Positions 24,304 through 32,679 of a stretch of 46,249 bases of DNA are shown one piece after another. Both the position numbers and the translations under genes were made by a program. How positions within the stretch are numbered: the stretch's first letter is position 1; each line of letters begins with the position of its first letter. A model generated the notes under the pieces. The model was not told the origin of the DNA and did not search any database. It was given only the letters and a program-made list of their open reading frames with translations. The DNA is taken from positions 1-46,249 of the forward strand of contig JBAZYX010000018.1 in NCBI GenBank assembly GCA_041659105.1. Reading direction: 5' to 3'. This DNA comes from CAIUKV01 sp041659105. GTDB lineage: Bacteria; Actinomycetota; Acidimicrobiia; IMCC26256; PALSA-555.

Positions 24304-25232
24304 GACGGCTCCACCACCACGCGCAGGGCACCGCTCGACTTGTCGGCCGCGACCCGGAACGCCTCGGCCGCGTCCTCCAACGGGAACCGGTGGGTGACGA
24401 GGGCGTCGACGAGATCCGGGTGCGACGCGAGCAGCGCCGCGGCGTCCTCGAAGTCGCGGCCGTGGCCGTGCCGGCAGTACCCGAGCGACGGCACCGTGCG
24501 GATCTCCTTGAGGAAGCACTGGAGCTGCGGCCACACCACGTCGGGTCCGAACACCCCGAGCACCCCCATCGTCCCGCCGGACCGGGCGAGCTCGGTCGCA
24601 CGGTGCAGCGCGCTCTGCGACCCCGCGGCCTCGATGACCACGTCGTAGTACCCCGACGGCTGCGTGGCACCGAGCCGCTCCCCCAGCTCGATCTGGTGCG
24701 GGTAGCGCGCCTCGAGCGACACCTCGGCCGCACCCCGGGCCTTCGCCGCCGCGACGGCCATCAGGCCGATCGCCCCGCCGCCCACGACCGCGACGCGCTG
24801 CTCCGGGCCCACGCCGGTGAGGCGGCACGCGTGCCATGCGACCGCGGTGGGCTCCACCAGGCACGCGTCCCGCACGTCGAGACCGTCGGGGAGCGGGACC
24901 AGCGAACGCGTCGGGGCGGCGAAGTACTCGCTCATGCCGCCGTCGCTCGTCACGCCCAGCGCGGTGGTGCCCTGCGCGCAGAGGTTGTACCGACCCTCGA
25001 GGCAGAACTCACACGCGTCGCACCCGAAGATCGCCTCGATCGCGACGGGCGCGCCGTCCTCGGTCACGCCGGCGAGCTCGTGGCCGAGGAGGAACGTGCT
25101 CCCCATGCCGATGTATCCGAGGTCCGACGCGCAGATGCTCACAGACCGCATCGACACGACGGCCCCGGGACCGTCGGGCTCGTCGACTTCCACGACGGAC
25201 ACGCCGGGTGGGGTGGATCGCACCGCTCGCAT
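24300..25232 (-). CDS. zinc-dependent medium-chain alcohol dehydrogenase
   Basis: A 310-residue MDR-superfamily dehydrogenase. Catalytic zinc ligands are C34 (SICASD) and H51-E52 (LGHELAG); the structural zinc lobe is complete with C71, C74, C77 and C85 (CDACEFC...NLC). The nucleotide-binding Rossmann motif VVGGGAIGLMA follows at about 150. It is somewhat shorter than the usual 340-350 residues. The ATG at 25232 is preferred over the in-frame GTG two codons upstream because GGAG lies five bases before the ATG and would overlap the GTG. It probably oxidises an alcohol intermediate made by the adjacent oxygenases; the substrate is unknown. Confidence 0.92.
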   Translation of the reverse strand: MRAVRSTPPGVSVVEVDEPDGPGAVVSMRSVSICASDLGYIGMGSTFLLGHELAGVTEDGAPVAIEAIFGCDACEFCLEGRYNLCAQGTTALGVTSDGGMSEYFAAPTRSLVPLPDGLDVRDACLVEPTAVAWHACRLTGVGPEQRVAVVGGGAIGLMAVAAAKARGAAEVSLEARYPHQIELGERLGATQPSGYYDVVIEAAGSQSALHRATELARSGGTMGVLGVFGPDVVWPQLQCFLKEIRTVPSLGYCRHGHGRDFEDAAALLASHPDLVDALVTHRFPLEDAAEAFRVAADKSSGALRVVVEPS

Positions 25233-25277
25233 GGGCACTCCAGGATCAGGGTCGGCCGGCGGTCGCGGCAGCCGGGG

Positions 25278-26201
25278 TCACGGAAGGTCTCGTGGATCCA
25301 GCCGGTCGTGCGTGAGGCTGAAGAACGTCGCGCGCGCCATCACCCGACGCTGCGGGAAGTAGTCGTTCGCGCCGTAGTGGTTCACGGCGACGTTGTCCCA
25401 CATGGCCACCGAGCCCGGCTCCCAATGCCACCGGCACTGGAGCTCGGGCAGGTCGACCATCGAGCACAGGGCCGCGAGGAGCTCGTCGCTCGCCTCGGGC
25501 TCGAGGCCACAGATCTCACGGGTGAAGAGCCGGTTCACGAAGAGCGTGGCCCGGCCGGTCTCCGGGTGGCGGATCACCACGGGGTGCTCCACCGGCGGGT
25601 ACTCGCGCCGGAGCCCGTCGAGCCGGTCGGCGTACTTCCCCGCGTACGCGCCGATGCTCCAGTCGTGCAGGGCCCGCATGCCGACGATCCGCTCGCGGAC
25701 GTCTCCGGGCAGGTTGTCGTACGCCGCGGCCATGTCGGCGAACAGCGTGTCGCCCCCCACCGCCGGCACCTCGATCGCCCGGAGGACGGTCCCCATGGTG
25801 GGCATCGGCCGGAACGTCCCGTCGCTGTGCCACTCGTTCTCGAGCCCCTTCGTCTCCGCGTCGCGCGCGAACACGACCACGTTGTCGACGAGGGATTCGG
25901 CGGTCGACGGCGTGAGCTGGTCGTCGGTGAGCTGCCCCCAGCGCGCCGCGAACCCGGCGTGCTCCTCGAGCGTGAGGTGCTGGTCGCGGAAGAAGAGCAC
26001 CTTCCACTCGCGCAGTGCAGCCGCGAGCTGCTCCTGGAGGTCGTCGTCGAGCGGCACGCGCAGGTCGACGCCCTCGACCACCCCGCCGATCGTCGCCGCG
26101 AGCGGTGCGAGGGAGAACCGGTCGTATGTCGCGGGCTCGGCGCCCTCGGCGATCCGCCGCAGCTCGATCGGACCCGCACCGGGCCGGGTTCGCAGCACCA
26201 T
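25278..26201 (-). CDS. TauD/TfdA-family Fe(II)/2-oxoglutarate dioxygenase
   Basis: A 307-residue dioxygenase of the TauD/TfdA family. The iron facial triad is H125-x-D127 (EWHSDGTF) and H275 (NVAVNHYG); the 2-oxoglutarate carboxylate is probably held by R290 in VMARATF. The FRDQHLTLEEHAGFAARWG segment (71-89) is typical. Members hydroxylate taurine, phenoxy acids, alkyl sulfates or other acids and release the activated group. ATG 26201 is used; the open frame continues far upstream but is non-coding there. A hairpin lies between this gene and the nitroreductase fusion upstream. Confidence 0.93.
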   Translation of the reverse strand: MVLRTRPGAGPIELRRIAEGAEPATYDRFSLAPLAATIGGVVEGVDLRVPLDDDLQEQLAAALREWKVLFFRDQHLTLEEHAGFAARWGQLTDDQLTPSTAESLVDNVVVFARDAETKGLENEWHSDGTFRPMPTMGTVLRAIEVPAVGGDTLFADMAAAYDNLPGDVRERIVGMRALHDWSIGAYAGKYADRLDGLRREYPPVEHPVVIRHPETGRATLFVNRLFTREICGLEPEASDELLAALCSMVDLPELQCRWHWEPGSVAMWDNVAVNHYGANDYFPQRRVMARATFFSLTHDRLDPRDLP

Positions 26202-26219
26202 GATGCGGATCGTAACGGA

Positions 26220-26246
26220 GCCGCCCGGGACGGGAGGCGGGGCGGC
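26220..26246 (-). terminator. possible hairpin terminator after the SnoaL-nitroreductase gene
   Basis: GCCGCCC (26220-26226) pairs with GGGCGGC (26240-26246) around a 13-base loop; the stem begins within the TAG stop codon of the upstream gene. No U-tract is present. If active it would partly insulate the TauD-dehydrogenase-VOC genes from the genes upstream. Confidence 0.4.
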
Positions 26247-27370
26247 TACGGGCTCGCGAACCCGTTCCAGCGCACGAACTCGGCCGCCGGCCGCCGGGGC
26301 GTGGGCCGGAAGTCGGTGCCGATCGTGTGCGCCACCGGGAACAGCCCCGCCTGCATCCAGTGCTCGAACGGCACCCCGAGGACCTCGGCCACCTCGCGCT
26401 CGCGGACCAGGGTGAGGGTGGTCCACGCGGAGCCGAGGCCCCGGGAGCGCAGGGCGAGCATGAACGACCACAGCGCGGGGATCACCGAGCCCCACCGGTT
26501 CGCCTGCCAGAACGACCCCGTGCGCTCGGCGTGGGCGCCGGCGCCGAACCCGTCGGTGCGCCCGGCCACCAGTGGCACGCACAGGACCGGCACGTCCTGC
26601 ATGTGCTCGGCGAGGTACGCGACGCTCGCGGCGATGCGCTGGTCGGCCGCGCTGCTGCGGTCGATGTTGTCCTCCGGCGATTCCGTGCGCGGCCGGTTGA
26701 CGAAGTCGGCCATCGCGGCGCGGTAGATGTCGGCGAGCGCGGCCTTGCGGGCCGCGTCGTCGACGAAGACGAACCGGTACGGCTGCTGGTTGGAGCCGTT
26801 CGGCGCGTGCACTGCGAGCTCCATGCACTCCTCGACGAGCGCACGGTCGACCGGGCGGTCGAGGTCGAGACGGCGCCGGGCCGAGGGCGTCGTCTGCAAG
26901 AGCAGATCGGGGTCGTGCACGACGAGCGGGCCCTGGAACAGCGTCTCGTACGCGGCGAGCGTGCCCCAGTGCTCCCAGATCCGGTCGATGCGGCCGTCCG
27001 CGGCGAACCGGAACAGGAACCCGTAGACGTTCTCGTACGGCCGTCCGCGCATCGTGGTGGCGCGGTAGGTGTGCTGGCGGAACACGAACTCGCCGTCGAC
27101 GATGGTGCGCACGTCGGCGAACTGCTTGGTCGCGAGGTCGTAGCGGTCGATCGGGCGCCCGTTGGGCTGGGGCGGCGCCGGCGCGCGGCCGAGCACGACG
27201 CGACCGATCTCGTCCTTGCCCCGGAACACGGTCTGGCCGGGTGCCGCGGGGAACTTGCCGATGCCGTTCCACCACTCGACGTCGTCGCCCATCAGCGACA
27301 GCCGGTCGAGGTCGGCCGGCCCCTCGAAGAACTGCGCCACCACCTCGAGCTGGTGCGCCCGGTTGCTCAT
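26246..27370 (-). CDS. SnoaL-like domain fused to nitroreductase domain
   Basis: A 374-residue two-domain protein. Residues about 1-155 are a SnoaL/NTF2-like domain (VAQFFEGPADLDRL start; YENVYGFLFRF and IWEHWG strands), and about 165-374 are a nitroreductase-like flavin domain: SARRRL at the FMN-binding start, HAPNGSNQQPYRFVFV, and the dimer-helix segment GSVIPALWSFMLALRSRGLGSAW. Nitroreductases reduce nitro, quinone, enone or flavin substrates with NAD(P)H. The fusion order is unusual; the SnoaL part resembles the two domains of the protein encoded at 27781. The start is supported by GAGGCG upstream and a 7-base gap from the VOC gene. Confidence 0.88.
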   Translation of the reverse strand: MSNRAHQLEVVAQFFEGPADLDRLSLMGDDVEWWNGIGKFPAAPGQTVFRGKDEIGRVVLGRAPAPPQPNGRPIDRYDLATKQFADVRTIVDGEFVFRQHTYRATTMRGRPYENVYGFLFRFAADGRIDRIWEHWGTLAAYETLFQGPLVVHDPDLLLQTTPSARRRLDLDRPVDRALVEECMELAVHAPNGSNQQPYRFVFVDDAARKAALADIYRAAMADFVNRPRTESPEDNIDRSSAADQRIAASVAYLAEHMQDVPVLCVPLVAGRTDGFGAGAHAERTGSFWQANRWGSVIPALWSFMLALRSRGLGSAWTTLTLVREREVAEVLGVPFEHWMQAGLFPVAHTIGTDFRPTPRRPAAEFVRWNGFASP

Positions 27371-27377
27371 GTTCGCC

Positions 27378-27764
27378 TCACAGCGGCTGGACGACCTCGA
27401 TCAGGTGCCCTTCGGGGTCGGCGAGGAAGCCCAGGTGGACCCCGTGCGCCGGGCTCTCGGCGATGGGCTGGGGCACCGAGCCGCCGGCGGCGACGGCGCG
27501 GTCGAAGAGCGCACGGATGTCGTCGGTCCACACGCCGAGGATCACCTCGTCGCGCGACGGCGCCTCCGAGTCGAGATAGCGCAGGAGGATGAACGAGCCG
27601 CCGCCGGGCGCGGTGGCCCCGTAGAGGATCTCCTCGATCGGGCGGCCCGCGACCGAGCCCTCCACCCGGCGCTGCTCCTCCACGCCGAGCACCGCGGTGT
27701 AGAAGGCCGCACACACCTCGAGGTCGTGGACCACGAGCTTGGTGAAGCCGAAATGGGTCGTCAT
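27378..27764 (-). CDS. VOC/glyoxalase-like protein
   Basis: A 128-residue single-domain VOC protein: FTKLVVHDLEVCAAFYTAVLG at the start with H13 as a ligand candidate, FILLRYL in the middle, and the closing LADPEGHLIEVVQPL strand with the Glu metal ligand. The start ATG is preceded by GGAGGCG. It sits between the tandem SnoaL gene (16-base gap) and the SnoaL-nitroreductase gene (7-base gap), so it is certainly cotranscribed. It is not closely similar to the VOC protein at 23842. Substrate unknown. Confidence 0.9.
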   Translation of the reverse strand: MTTHFGFTKLVVHDLEVCAAFYTAVLGVEEQRRVEGSVAGRPIEEILYGATAPGGGSFILLRYLDSEAPSRDEVILGVWTDDIRALFDRAVAAGGSVPQPIAESPAHGVHLGFLADPEGHLIEVVQPL

Positions 27765-27780
27765 GGTCGCCTCCAGGCGG

Positions 27781-28644
27781 TCACTCGAGCACCGACAGGT
27801 CGAACGCGGCGGCGGAGACCCGGCCGTCGAGCACCTCGATCATCGTCACGATCTTGCCGTCGTGCACGTCGAAGAACATCCCGTACAGGTTCTCGTAGGC
27901 GACGTCGAGGTGGGTGCGGGCTCGCAGCGTGCACAGGGTGGCGACCGTCCGCCCGTCGGACACCAGCACGTGGTGCAGGCGCTCCACCGCCCGGTCGGGA
28001 TACAGGATCCGGCCGGCCCGGGCGAGGTCGTCGAACCCCTGACGGCCCGGGCGCCGACTCACCCCCACCTGGTGCAGGGGCTGCTCGGCGAGGAGATCGG
28101 TGTAGCGGTCGGGGTCGAAGGTCAAGAACGCGTCGAGGAACGTGAGCACGGTGCGCTTCGCGACCGCGGACGGCGAGTCGTCGGTGGCGGCGGGCAGCTC
28201 CGCGACCTGCGCGGGCGGCTGCGTCACGCCGGGCACCTGCATCAGCGGTGCGGCGGCGGCGAGGTCGAGCTTTTCCGCCGCGACGCGGAAGTCGAGGAGC
28301 TCCACCTGGGTCGCGATGTGCTCGTCGCGCACCTCGGAGAACATCCCGTAGGTGTTCTCGTAGTGCGCGCCCGTGCTCGTGACCGCTTCGCGCTCGACGA
28401 GCATTGCGACCCAGTCGCCCTCCGCCACCACCCGGCGCTCGGTGATCCGCAACGCGCCGAACGGGTAGACCAGGCGTCCCACGGCGGCGTTCTGGGCGAA
28501 CGCGTCCCGGCCCCGGCGCATGGTCATGCCGCCATGCGACACCGGATCGGCGACCAGGAACGGCTCGAAGCGCGCCGGATCGAACGACTCGAAGGCGTCC
28601 TGGTACCGGCGGACGAGCGCGAGGTTCCGGGTGGCGTCGGTCAC
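27781..28644 (-). CDS. tandem SnoaL-like domain protein
   Basis: A 287-residue protein made of two SnoaL/NTF2-like domains (about 5-130 and 160-285). The repeat is clear in the paired segments YENTYGMFSEVRDEHI and YENLYGMFFDVHDGKI, each followed by a VELLDFRV or IEVLDGRV strand. SnoaL-like domains act as cyclases, isomerases, dehydratases or ligand-binding partners. The same YEN-x-YG motif appears in the SnoaL part of the nitroreductase fusion two genes downstream, suggesting local domain duplication. The start is GTG 28644, 12 bases from the SDR stop, with only a weak ribosome site. Confidence 0.87.
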   Translation of the reverse strand: MTDATRNLALVRRYQDAFESFDPARFEPFLVADPVSHGGMTMRRGRDAFAQNAAVGRLVYPFGALRITERRVVAEGDWVAMLVEREAVTSTGAHYENTYGMFSEVRDEHIATQVELLDFRVAAEKLDLAAAAPLMQVPGVTQPPAQVAELPAATDDSPSAVAKRTVLTFLDAFLTFDPDRYTDLLAEQPLHQVGVSRRPGRQGFDDLARAGRILYPDRAVERLHHVLVSDGRTVATLCTLRARTHLDVAYENLYGMFFDVHDGKIVTMIEVLDGRVSAAAFDLSVLE

Positions 28645-28656
28645 GTCACGCCCGGT

Positions 28657-29472
28657 TCACGCGAGGCCCGAGAAGTCCACCTGGCCCGTGGTCATCGCGG
28701 CGTTGAACCCGCCGTCGGCGATCAGGTCGTGGCCGTTCACGTACGCGGCGGCGTCGCTGCCGAGGAACGCGAGCGGCATCGCCACCTCACGCGGCGTCAT
28801 CAGCGCGCCGGTGGCCTGCTCGGCCGTCCACTGGATGATCGCCTCGCCCATCGTCGCCTTGAAGTCGTTCAGCAGCGGCGTGTCGATCGGCGCCGGGCAC
28901 ACGCTGTTGGTGCGCACGCCGCGCGCGCCGGTGACCCGCGAGTGCCGCATGCCCCAGACGCGCACGGCCTCCTTCGAGAAGGAGTAGGAGTCGCCGCCCA
29001 TCGCCTCCAGGTTCTCCTCCACCCAGTCGAGGGAGGCGTCCCAGGCGCCGAGGTCGAGCAGCTGGTTGATCTCGGTGAGGTGCTCGGGCCAGCGCACGCC
29101 GGCAATCGACGCGGTGTTGACGATCGCGCCGCCGCTCGGGATGCGGTCGAGCAGCGCCTCGGAGAGCCGGCGCAGCGCCAGGTAGTTGACCGCGAGCACG
29201 ACACGCGGCGGCTGCGTGGCGGCGACGCCCGCGTTGTTGAACAGCACGTCGACCGGGCCGTCGAGCGCGGCGATCACGCCGTCGACCGCGGCCTCCTCCG
29301 ACAGGTTGGCCTCGACGAACCGGGCGTGGGGACCCGACGGCGCCTTGATGTCGACGACGGTGACCTCCGGCGCGCCGATCTCGGCGAGGAGGTCGAGCAG
29401 CGCCGCGCCGACGCCGGTGGCTGCACCGGTGACGACGACACGCCTGCCGGCGTAGCTGAAGGGGTTGCTCAC
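28657..29472 (-). CDS. short-chain dehydrogenase/reductase (hydroxysteroid/coniferyl-alcohol type)
   Basis: A 271-residue SDR with cofactor motif TGAATGVG (15-22), D41 at the end of the second strand (NAD preference), NNAG (79-82) and catalytic S122, Y163 and K167 (YSFSK). An insertion between the Ser and Tyr (about 130-160) is typical of the 3-alpha-hydroxysteroid/coniferyl-alcohol dehydrogenase subgroup. The start is the GTG at 29472 preceded by AAGGAG at 7 bases; the frame extends upstream but without a ribosome site. It oxidises a secondary or allylic alcohol; the specific substrate is unknown. Confidence 0.91.
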   Translation of the reverse strand: MSNPFSYAGRRVVVTGAATGVGAALLDLLAEIGAPEVTVVDIKAPSGPHARFVEANLSEEAAVDGVIAALDGPVDVLFNNAGVAATQPPRVVLAVNYLALRRLSEALLDRIPSGGAIVNTASIAGVRWPEHLTEINQLLDLGAWDASLDWVEENLEAMGGDSYSFSKEAVRVWGMRHSRVTGARGVRTNSVCPAPIDTPLLNDFKATMGEAIIQWTAEQATGALMTPREVAMPLAFLGSDAAAYVNGHDLIADGGFNAAMTTGQVDFSGLA

Positions 29473-29501
29473 GGGACGCTCCTTGTCGGGGAGGCGCATT
29501 T

Positions 29502-30389
29502 CTACCGCATCAGCTCGCGAAAGCGAGCCGGGTCGTGGTCGGCGGGCTCGGTGGTGGCGAGGAAGTCGAGGAGCACCGCGACGAACGCATCGGGGCACTC
29601 GAGGTGGGGGAAGTGCCCGACTCCCTCGAACACCTCGAGCCGACTGCCCGGCATCGCCGCGTGCGCGGTGTGGGCGTGCGCGACGGGGATGATGGGATCA
29701 CGGTCGCCCCACATGATCAGCGTGGGCATCCCAGCCGTGAGGTAGAGGCGATCGGACGCGCTCACGGACTGGCCGCCCGGGTCGATCACGGCGCGCAGGG
29801 TGCGCACGAAGGCTTCACGGTTGGCCGTCTCGGTGAGCGCCGCGTACGCCTTCCAGACCTCTTCGAGCTGCGGCGCGCGGATCCCGATCCGTCCCAGCGT
29901 GCGCCGCAGGAAGTCGCCGCCCTCGCGCACGAAGCCGGGAAAGACGAGCGGCATCACGAGCTCCGCACCGGGCAACGTCAGCAGGCGGAGGATCCAGCTC
30001 ACCTCCCGGCCGAGCCCGCCGCTGCTCACCAGGACGAGCCGCTCGACGAGCTCGGGATGCTGATACGCGAGCTGCATCGCGACGCCACCGCCGAGGGACT
30101 GTCCCACCACGGTCACCCGGCCGAGGCCCAACGCCCCGAGCAGGTCGCGCAACCCGCTCGCGTACGCGCCGAGGCTGTAGTCGCCGAGAGGCTTCGCCGA
30201 CTCCCCGTGGCCGAGGAGATCGGGGGCGAGCACGAGGTGGTCCGCAGCCAGCACCGACATGACCTCGCGCCACGTGGTCGAGCTGCCGGCCATCCCGTGG
30301 ACGAGCAACAGCGCCGGCCCCTCCCCCGCCATCCGGTAGCCGATGTCGTGACCATGGATCCGAATGTGCTGGAGCGGGATCGTTCCCAT
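29502..30389 (-). CDS. alpha/beta hydrolase
   Basis: A 295-residue alpha/beta hydrolase: oxyanion HGMAGSS at 31-37, DLLGHGESAKP, nucleophile elbow VGQSLGGG with S98, catalytic Asp in WGDRDPIIP (about 229) and His in GVGHFPHLE (about 257). This is the layout of meta-cleavage-product hydrolases, epoxide hydrolases (though Ser rather than Asp is the nucleophile here) and lactonases. The ATG is preceded by GGGGAGAC. It follows the MMPL gene by 55 bases and precedes the SDR by 29. A role in ester or C-C bond hydrolysis within the operon's pathway is inference. Confidence 0.92.
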   Translation of the reverse strand: MGTIPLQHIRIHGHDIGYRMAGEGPALLLVHGMAGSSTTWREVMSVLAADHLVLAPDLLGHGESAKPLGDYSLGAYASGLRDLLGALGLGRVTVVGQSLGGGVAMQLAYQHPELVERLVLVSSGGLGREVSWILRLLTLPGAELVMPLVFPGFVREGGDFLRRTLGRIGIRAPQLEEVWKAYAALTETANREAFVRTLRAVIDPGGQSVSASDRLYLTAGMPTLIMWGDRDPIIPVAHAHTAHAAMPGSRLEVFEGVGHFPHLECPDAFVAVLLDFLATTEPADHDPARFRELMR

Positions 30390-30425
30390 GTCTCCCCTGG
30401 ATACCAGGCCCGGTCACCGCGGTTC

Positions 30426-30441
30426 CGACGGCCGGCCGTCG
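30426..30441. other. 16-base perfect palindrome between MMPL and hydrolase genes
   Basis: CGACGGCCGGCCGTCG is fully self-complementary and lies in the 55-base gap. It could be a weak hairpin (6-base stem, CCGG loop) that attenuates readthrough, or chance in GC-rich DNA. Confidence 0.3.
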
Positions 30442-30444
30442 CGG

Positions 30445-32619
30445 TCAGTGGCTGAAGTTGACGTGGGGCAGGATCCGCTGGAGCCACTTCGGGGCGTACC
30501 AGCTGCGGTCGCCGAGGAGCGCCATCGTCGCGGGGACGAGCATCACGCGGACGATCGTGGCGTCGAGCAGGACCGCCATCGCCAGCGTGAGGCCCAGCTC
30601 GGTCGGCGGGATCGGCCCGGTGATCCCGAAGGCGATGAACACGATGATCATGATCACGGCCGCGTTGGTGATCGGCCGGCCGGTGCGCGCGATCCCTTCG
30701 CCGATGGCGCGACGGGTGTCACCGGTGGCCTGGTAGCGCTCCTTGATCGCCGCGAGCAGGAACAGCTGGTAGTCCATCGAGAGCCCGAAGAGCAGCGCGA
30801 AGAAGAACAGGGGTGCCCAGGCATCGACGAACCCCTGGTGCTCGATGCCGATCAGGCCGGCACCGAACCCGTGCTGGAACACCACCGTCGCGAACCCGAA
30901 CGCGGCGCCGACGGTGACGAGGTTCATCACGATCGAGAACAGCGCGATCACGATGCTGCGGAACACGATCAAGAGGAGTGCGAACGCGACGACCAGGATC
31001 ACCGCGATCGCGTACGGAGCGCGGCCGGTCAGCACGTTCGTGAGGTCACGGTTCTGCCCCGCCGGGCCCCCGACCCGCGCGCCGGGCGCGGCGTCGGCGA
31101 GGCCCGCCCGGAGGTCGTCGACCATCGTCGCGGTCCGCGAGTCGTCCACGGGCGTGCCCGGCGTGACGCGCACCACGACGCGGCCGGTGTCGGCCGGCGG
31201 CGTGACGACCCGCGCGTCCACCACGTCGGGCGTCGCGTTCGCCACGTCCACCACGGTCTGGGCGTCGACCGCCGCGACCGTCACGTACGCGGGCGCCGCC
31301 GCTCCCGGGCCGAAACCGTCCACGACCAGCTCGTAGCCGTCGCGGCTCGTCTGACCCTTGTCGACCACTCCGGCGCCGGGCATGCCCAGCTTCATGCCGA
31401 GCGCCGGAACGATGAGGGCGCCCAGCAGGACGAGGCCGACCGCGAGGACAAGGCCCGGGCGCCGCAGCGCGACCCCGGTCCACTTCGCCCACCGTCCCTC
31501 GGCCACGACGTCGGGATCCTGCTCGAGCCGGGACACGAGGACCCGGTCGCCCATGGCCACGAGCAGCGCCGGGAGCAGCGTGAGCGCCGCGAGCGCCACC
31601 GCGACCACCGACAGGATCATCCCGAGCGCCATCGTCTGGAACACCATCACCGGGACCAGGAACACCGCGGCGAGCGAGAGCACGACCGTGAGCGCCGAGA
31701 GGAACACCGCCTTGCCCGACGTCGACATGGTGTTCTCGATCGCGGCGATCGGGTCCTTCCCCTCCGCGCGTTCCTCGCGGTACCGACTGACGATGAACAG
31801 GCTGTAGTCGATCCCGACCGCGAGCCCGATCATCATCGAGAAGTTCATCGACCACACCGACATCGGCGAGATCCACGAGAGTCCGTGCAGCACCGCGAAG
31901 CCGACCGCGATGCCCGCCAGCGCGAGCAGGAGCGGGACGCCGGCGGCGATCAGCGCGCCGAACGCCACGAACAGCATGATCAGGGTCGGCAGCCCGCTCA
32001 GCAGCTCCGCCTTGTGCAGCGCCGCTTCGTTCATCTCGTTGAAGTCGCTCCACACCGGCCACTCACCGGTGACCTCGGCCTGCGCCCCCCGCGCGACGGT
32101 GAGCCCGCCGACGTAGGCGCCGAGCTCGCCTGCGGCCACGGGCCGGTCGGCGTCGGCGCCGATGCGCTGCTCGACGGGGATCAGCGCGGTCCGGCCGTCA
32201 CGCGAGATCAACCCGGCCTCCGCCGGCATCGCGAGCGGGTCCGCCACCGAGAGGACCCGCGGACCGTCGCCGAGCTTCGCGACGAGCTCGGCCACTCCCG
32301 CGGGATCGTCGGCGATCGGCGTCCGCTGGCGGTAGACGACGATCGGGTTCTCCGCGCCGAGCGCCGGGAAGTCGGCCCGCAGCTCGGCCCGGACCTTCTC
32401 CGCGGTCGAGCCCTTGGCGTCCCAGCCGGCACCCGAGAGCGCGCCCGTCAGGGTCAGCGCGAGCGGCGCCGCGGCCACGGTGACCAGGATCCACACCAGG
32501 ATCACGGCTCGCCGGTGCCGGGCCATCGTGGCCGCGAGCCGGGAGAACAGCGCCCGCTCGTCGGGCGGCGGCGACGGCTCGTGCCCCAGCGGTGGCCTCG
32601 GCATCGTGGGTGCACTCAC
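30445..32619 (-). CDS. MMPL/RND-family exporter
   Basis: A 724-residue polytopic membrane protein with the internally duplicated MMPL layout: a TM near the N-terminus (AVILVWILVTVAAAPLAL), a first periplasmic domain, a bundle of TMs containing GLAVGIDYSLFIVSRYREER, then a second TM and periplasmic domain and a second bundle with GLSMDYQLFLLAAIKERY. These two DY-containing helices carry the proton relay in MmpL3-like transporters. The GTG at 32619 is preferred to the ATG at 32640 because GAGGAG lies seven bases before it. Substrates are usually lipids or hydrophobic compounds. It lies directly behind two CsoR-type palindromes, which suggests stress- or metal-responsive expression. Confidence 0.93.
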   Translation of the reverse strand: MSAPTMPRPPLGHEPSPPPDERALFSRLAATMARHRRAVILVWILVTVAAAPLALTLTGALSGAGWDAKGSTAEKVRAELRADFPALGAENPIVVYRQRTPIADDPAGVAELVAKLGDGPRVLSVADPLAMPAEAGLISRDGRTALIPVEQRIGADADRPVAAGELGAYVGGLTVARGAQAEVTGEWPVWSDFNEMNEAALHKAELLSGLPTLIMLFVAFGALIAAGVPLLLALAGIAVGFAVLHGLSWISPMSVWSMNFSMMIGLAVGIDYSLFIVSRYREERAEGKDPIAAIENTMSTSGKAVFLSALTVVLSLAAVFLVPVMVFQTMALGMILSVVAVALAALTLLPALLVAMGDRVLVSRLEQDPDVVAEGRWAKWTGVALRRPGLVLAVGLVLLGALIVPALGMKLGMPGAGVVDKGQTSRDGYELVVDGFGPGAAAPAYVTVAAVDAQTVVDVANATPDVVDARVVTPPADTGRVVVRVTPGTPVDDSRTATMVDDLRAGLADAAPGARVGGPAGQNRDLTNVLTGRAPYAIAVILVVAFALLLIVFRSIVIALFSIVMNLVTVGAAFGFATVVFQHGFGAGLIGIEHQGFVDAWAPLFFFALLFGLSMDYQLFLLAAIKERYQATGDTRRAIGEGIARTGRPITNAAVIMIIVFIAFGITGPIPPTELGLTLAMAVLLDATIVRVMLVPATMALLGDRSWYAPKWLQRILPHVNFSH

Positions 32620-32625
32620 GTCGCG

Positions 32626-32631
32626 CTCCTC
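32626..32631 (-). promoter_or_regulatory. ribosome binding site deciding the MMPL start
   Basis: The coding strand reads GAGGAG here, seven bases before GTG 32619. The upstream in-frame ATG at 32640 has no such site, so the shorter protein is favoured. Confidence 0.6.
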
Positions 32632-32656
32632 GATCGGCATCGTGAGGGATGAGCAT

Positions 32657-32672
32657 ATACCCCAGGGGGTAT
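32657..32672 (-). promoter_or_regulatory. CsoR/CstR/RcnR-type operator, copy 1
   Basis: ATACCCC-AG-GGGGTAT: perfect 7-base arms around a 2-base centre, matching the G/C-tract palindrome flanked by AT ends bound by the DUF156 regulator family. It lies 38 bases before the MMPL start. On the leftward strand TATGCT (32653-32658) overlaps its edge and is a plausible -10. No DUF156 gene is present in the window. Confidence 0.65.
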
Positions 32673-32679
32673 TTGTGCC

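Noticed and set aside
30364..32652. A 762-codon + strand frame opposite the MMPL gene
   Set aside because: The product is a charged, repetitive His/Arg/Asp sequence with no family pattern; the MMPL reading has transmembrane helices and conserved motifs.
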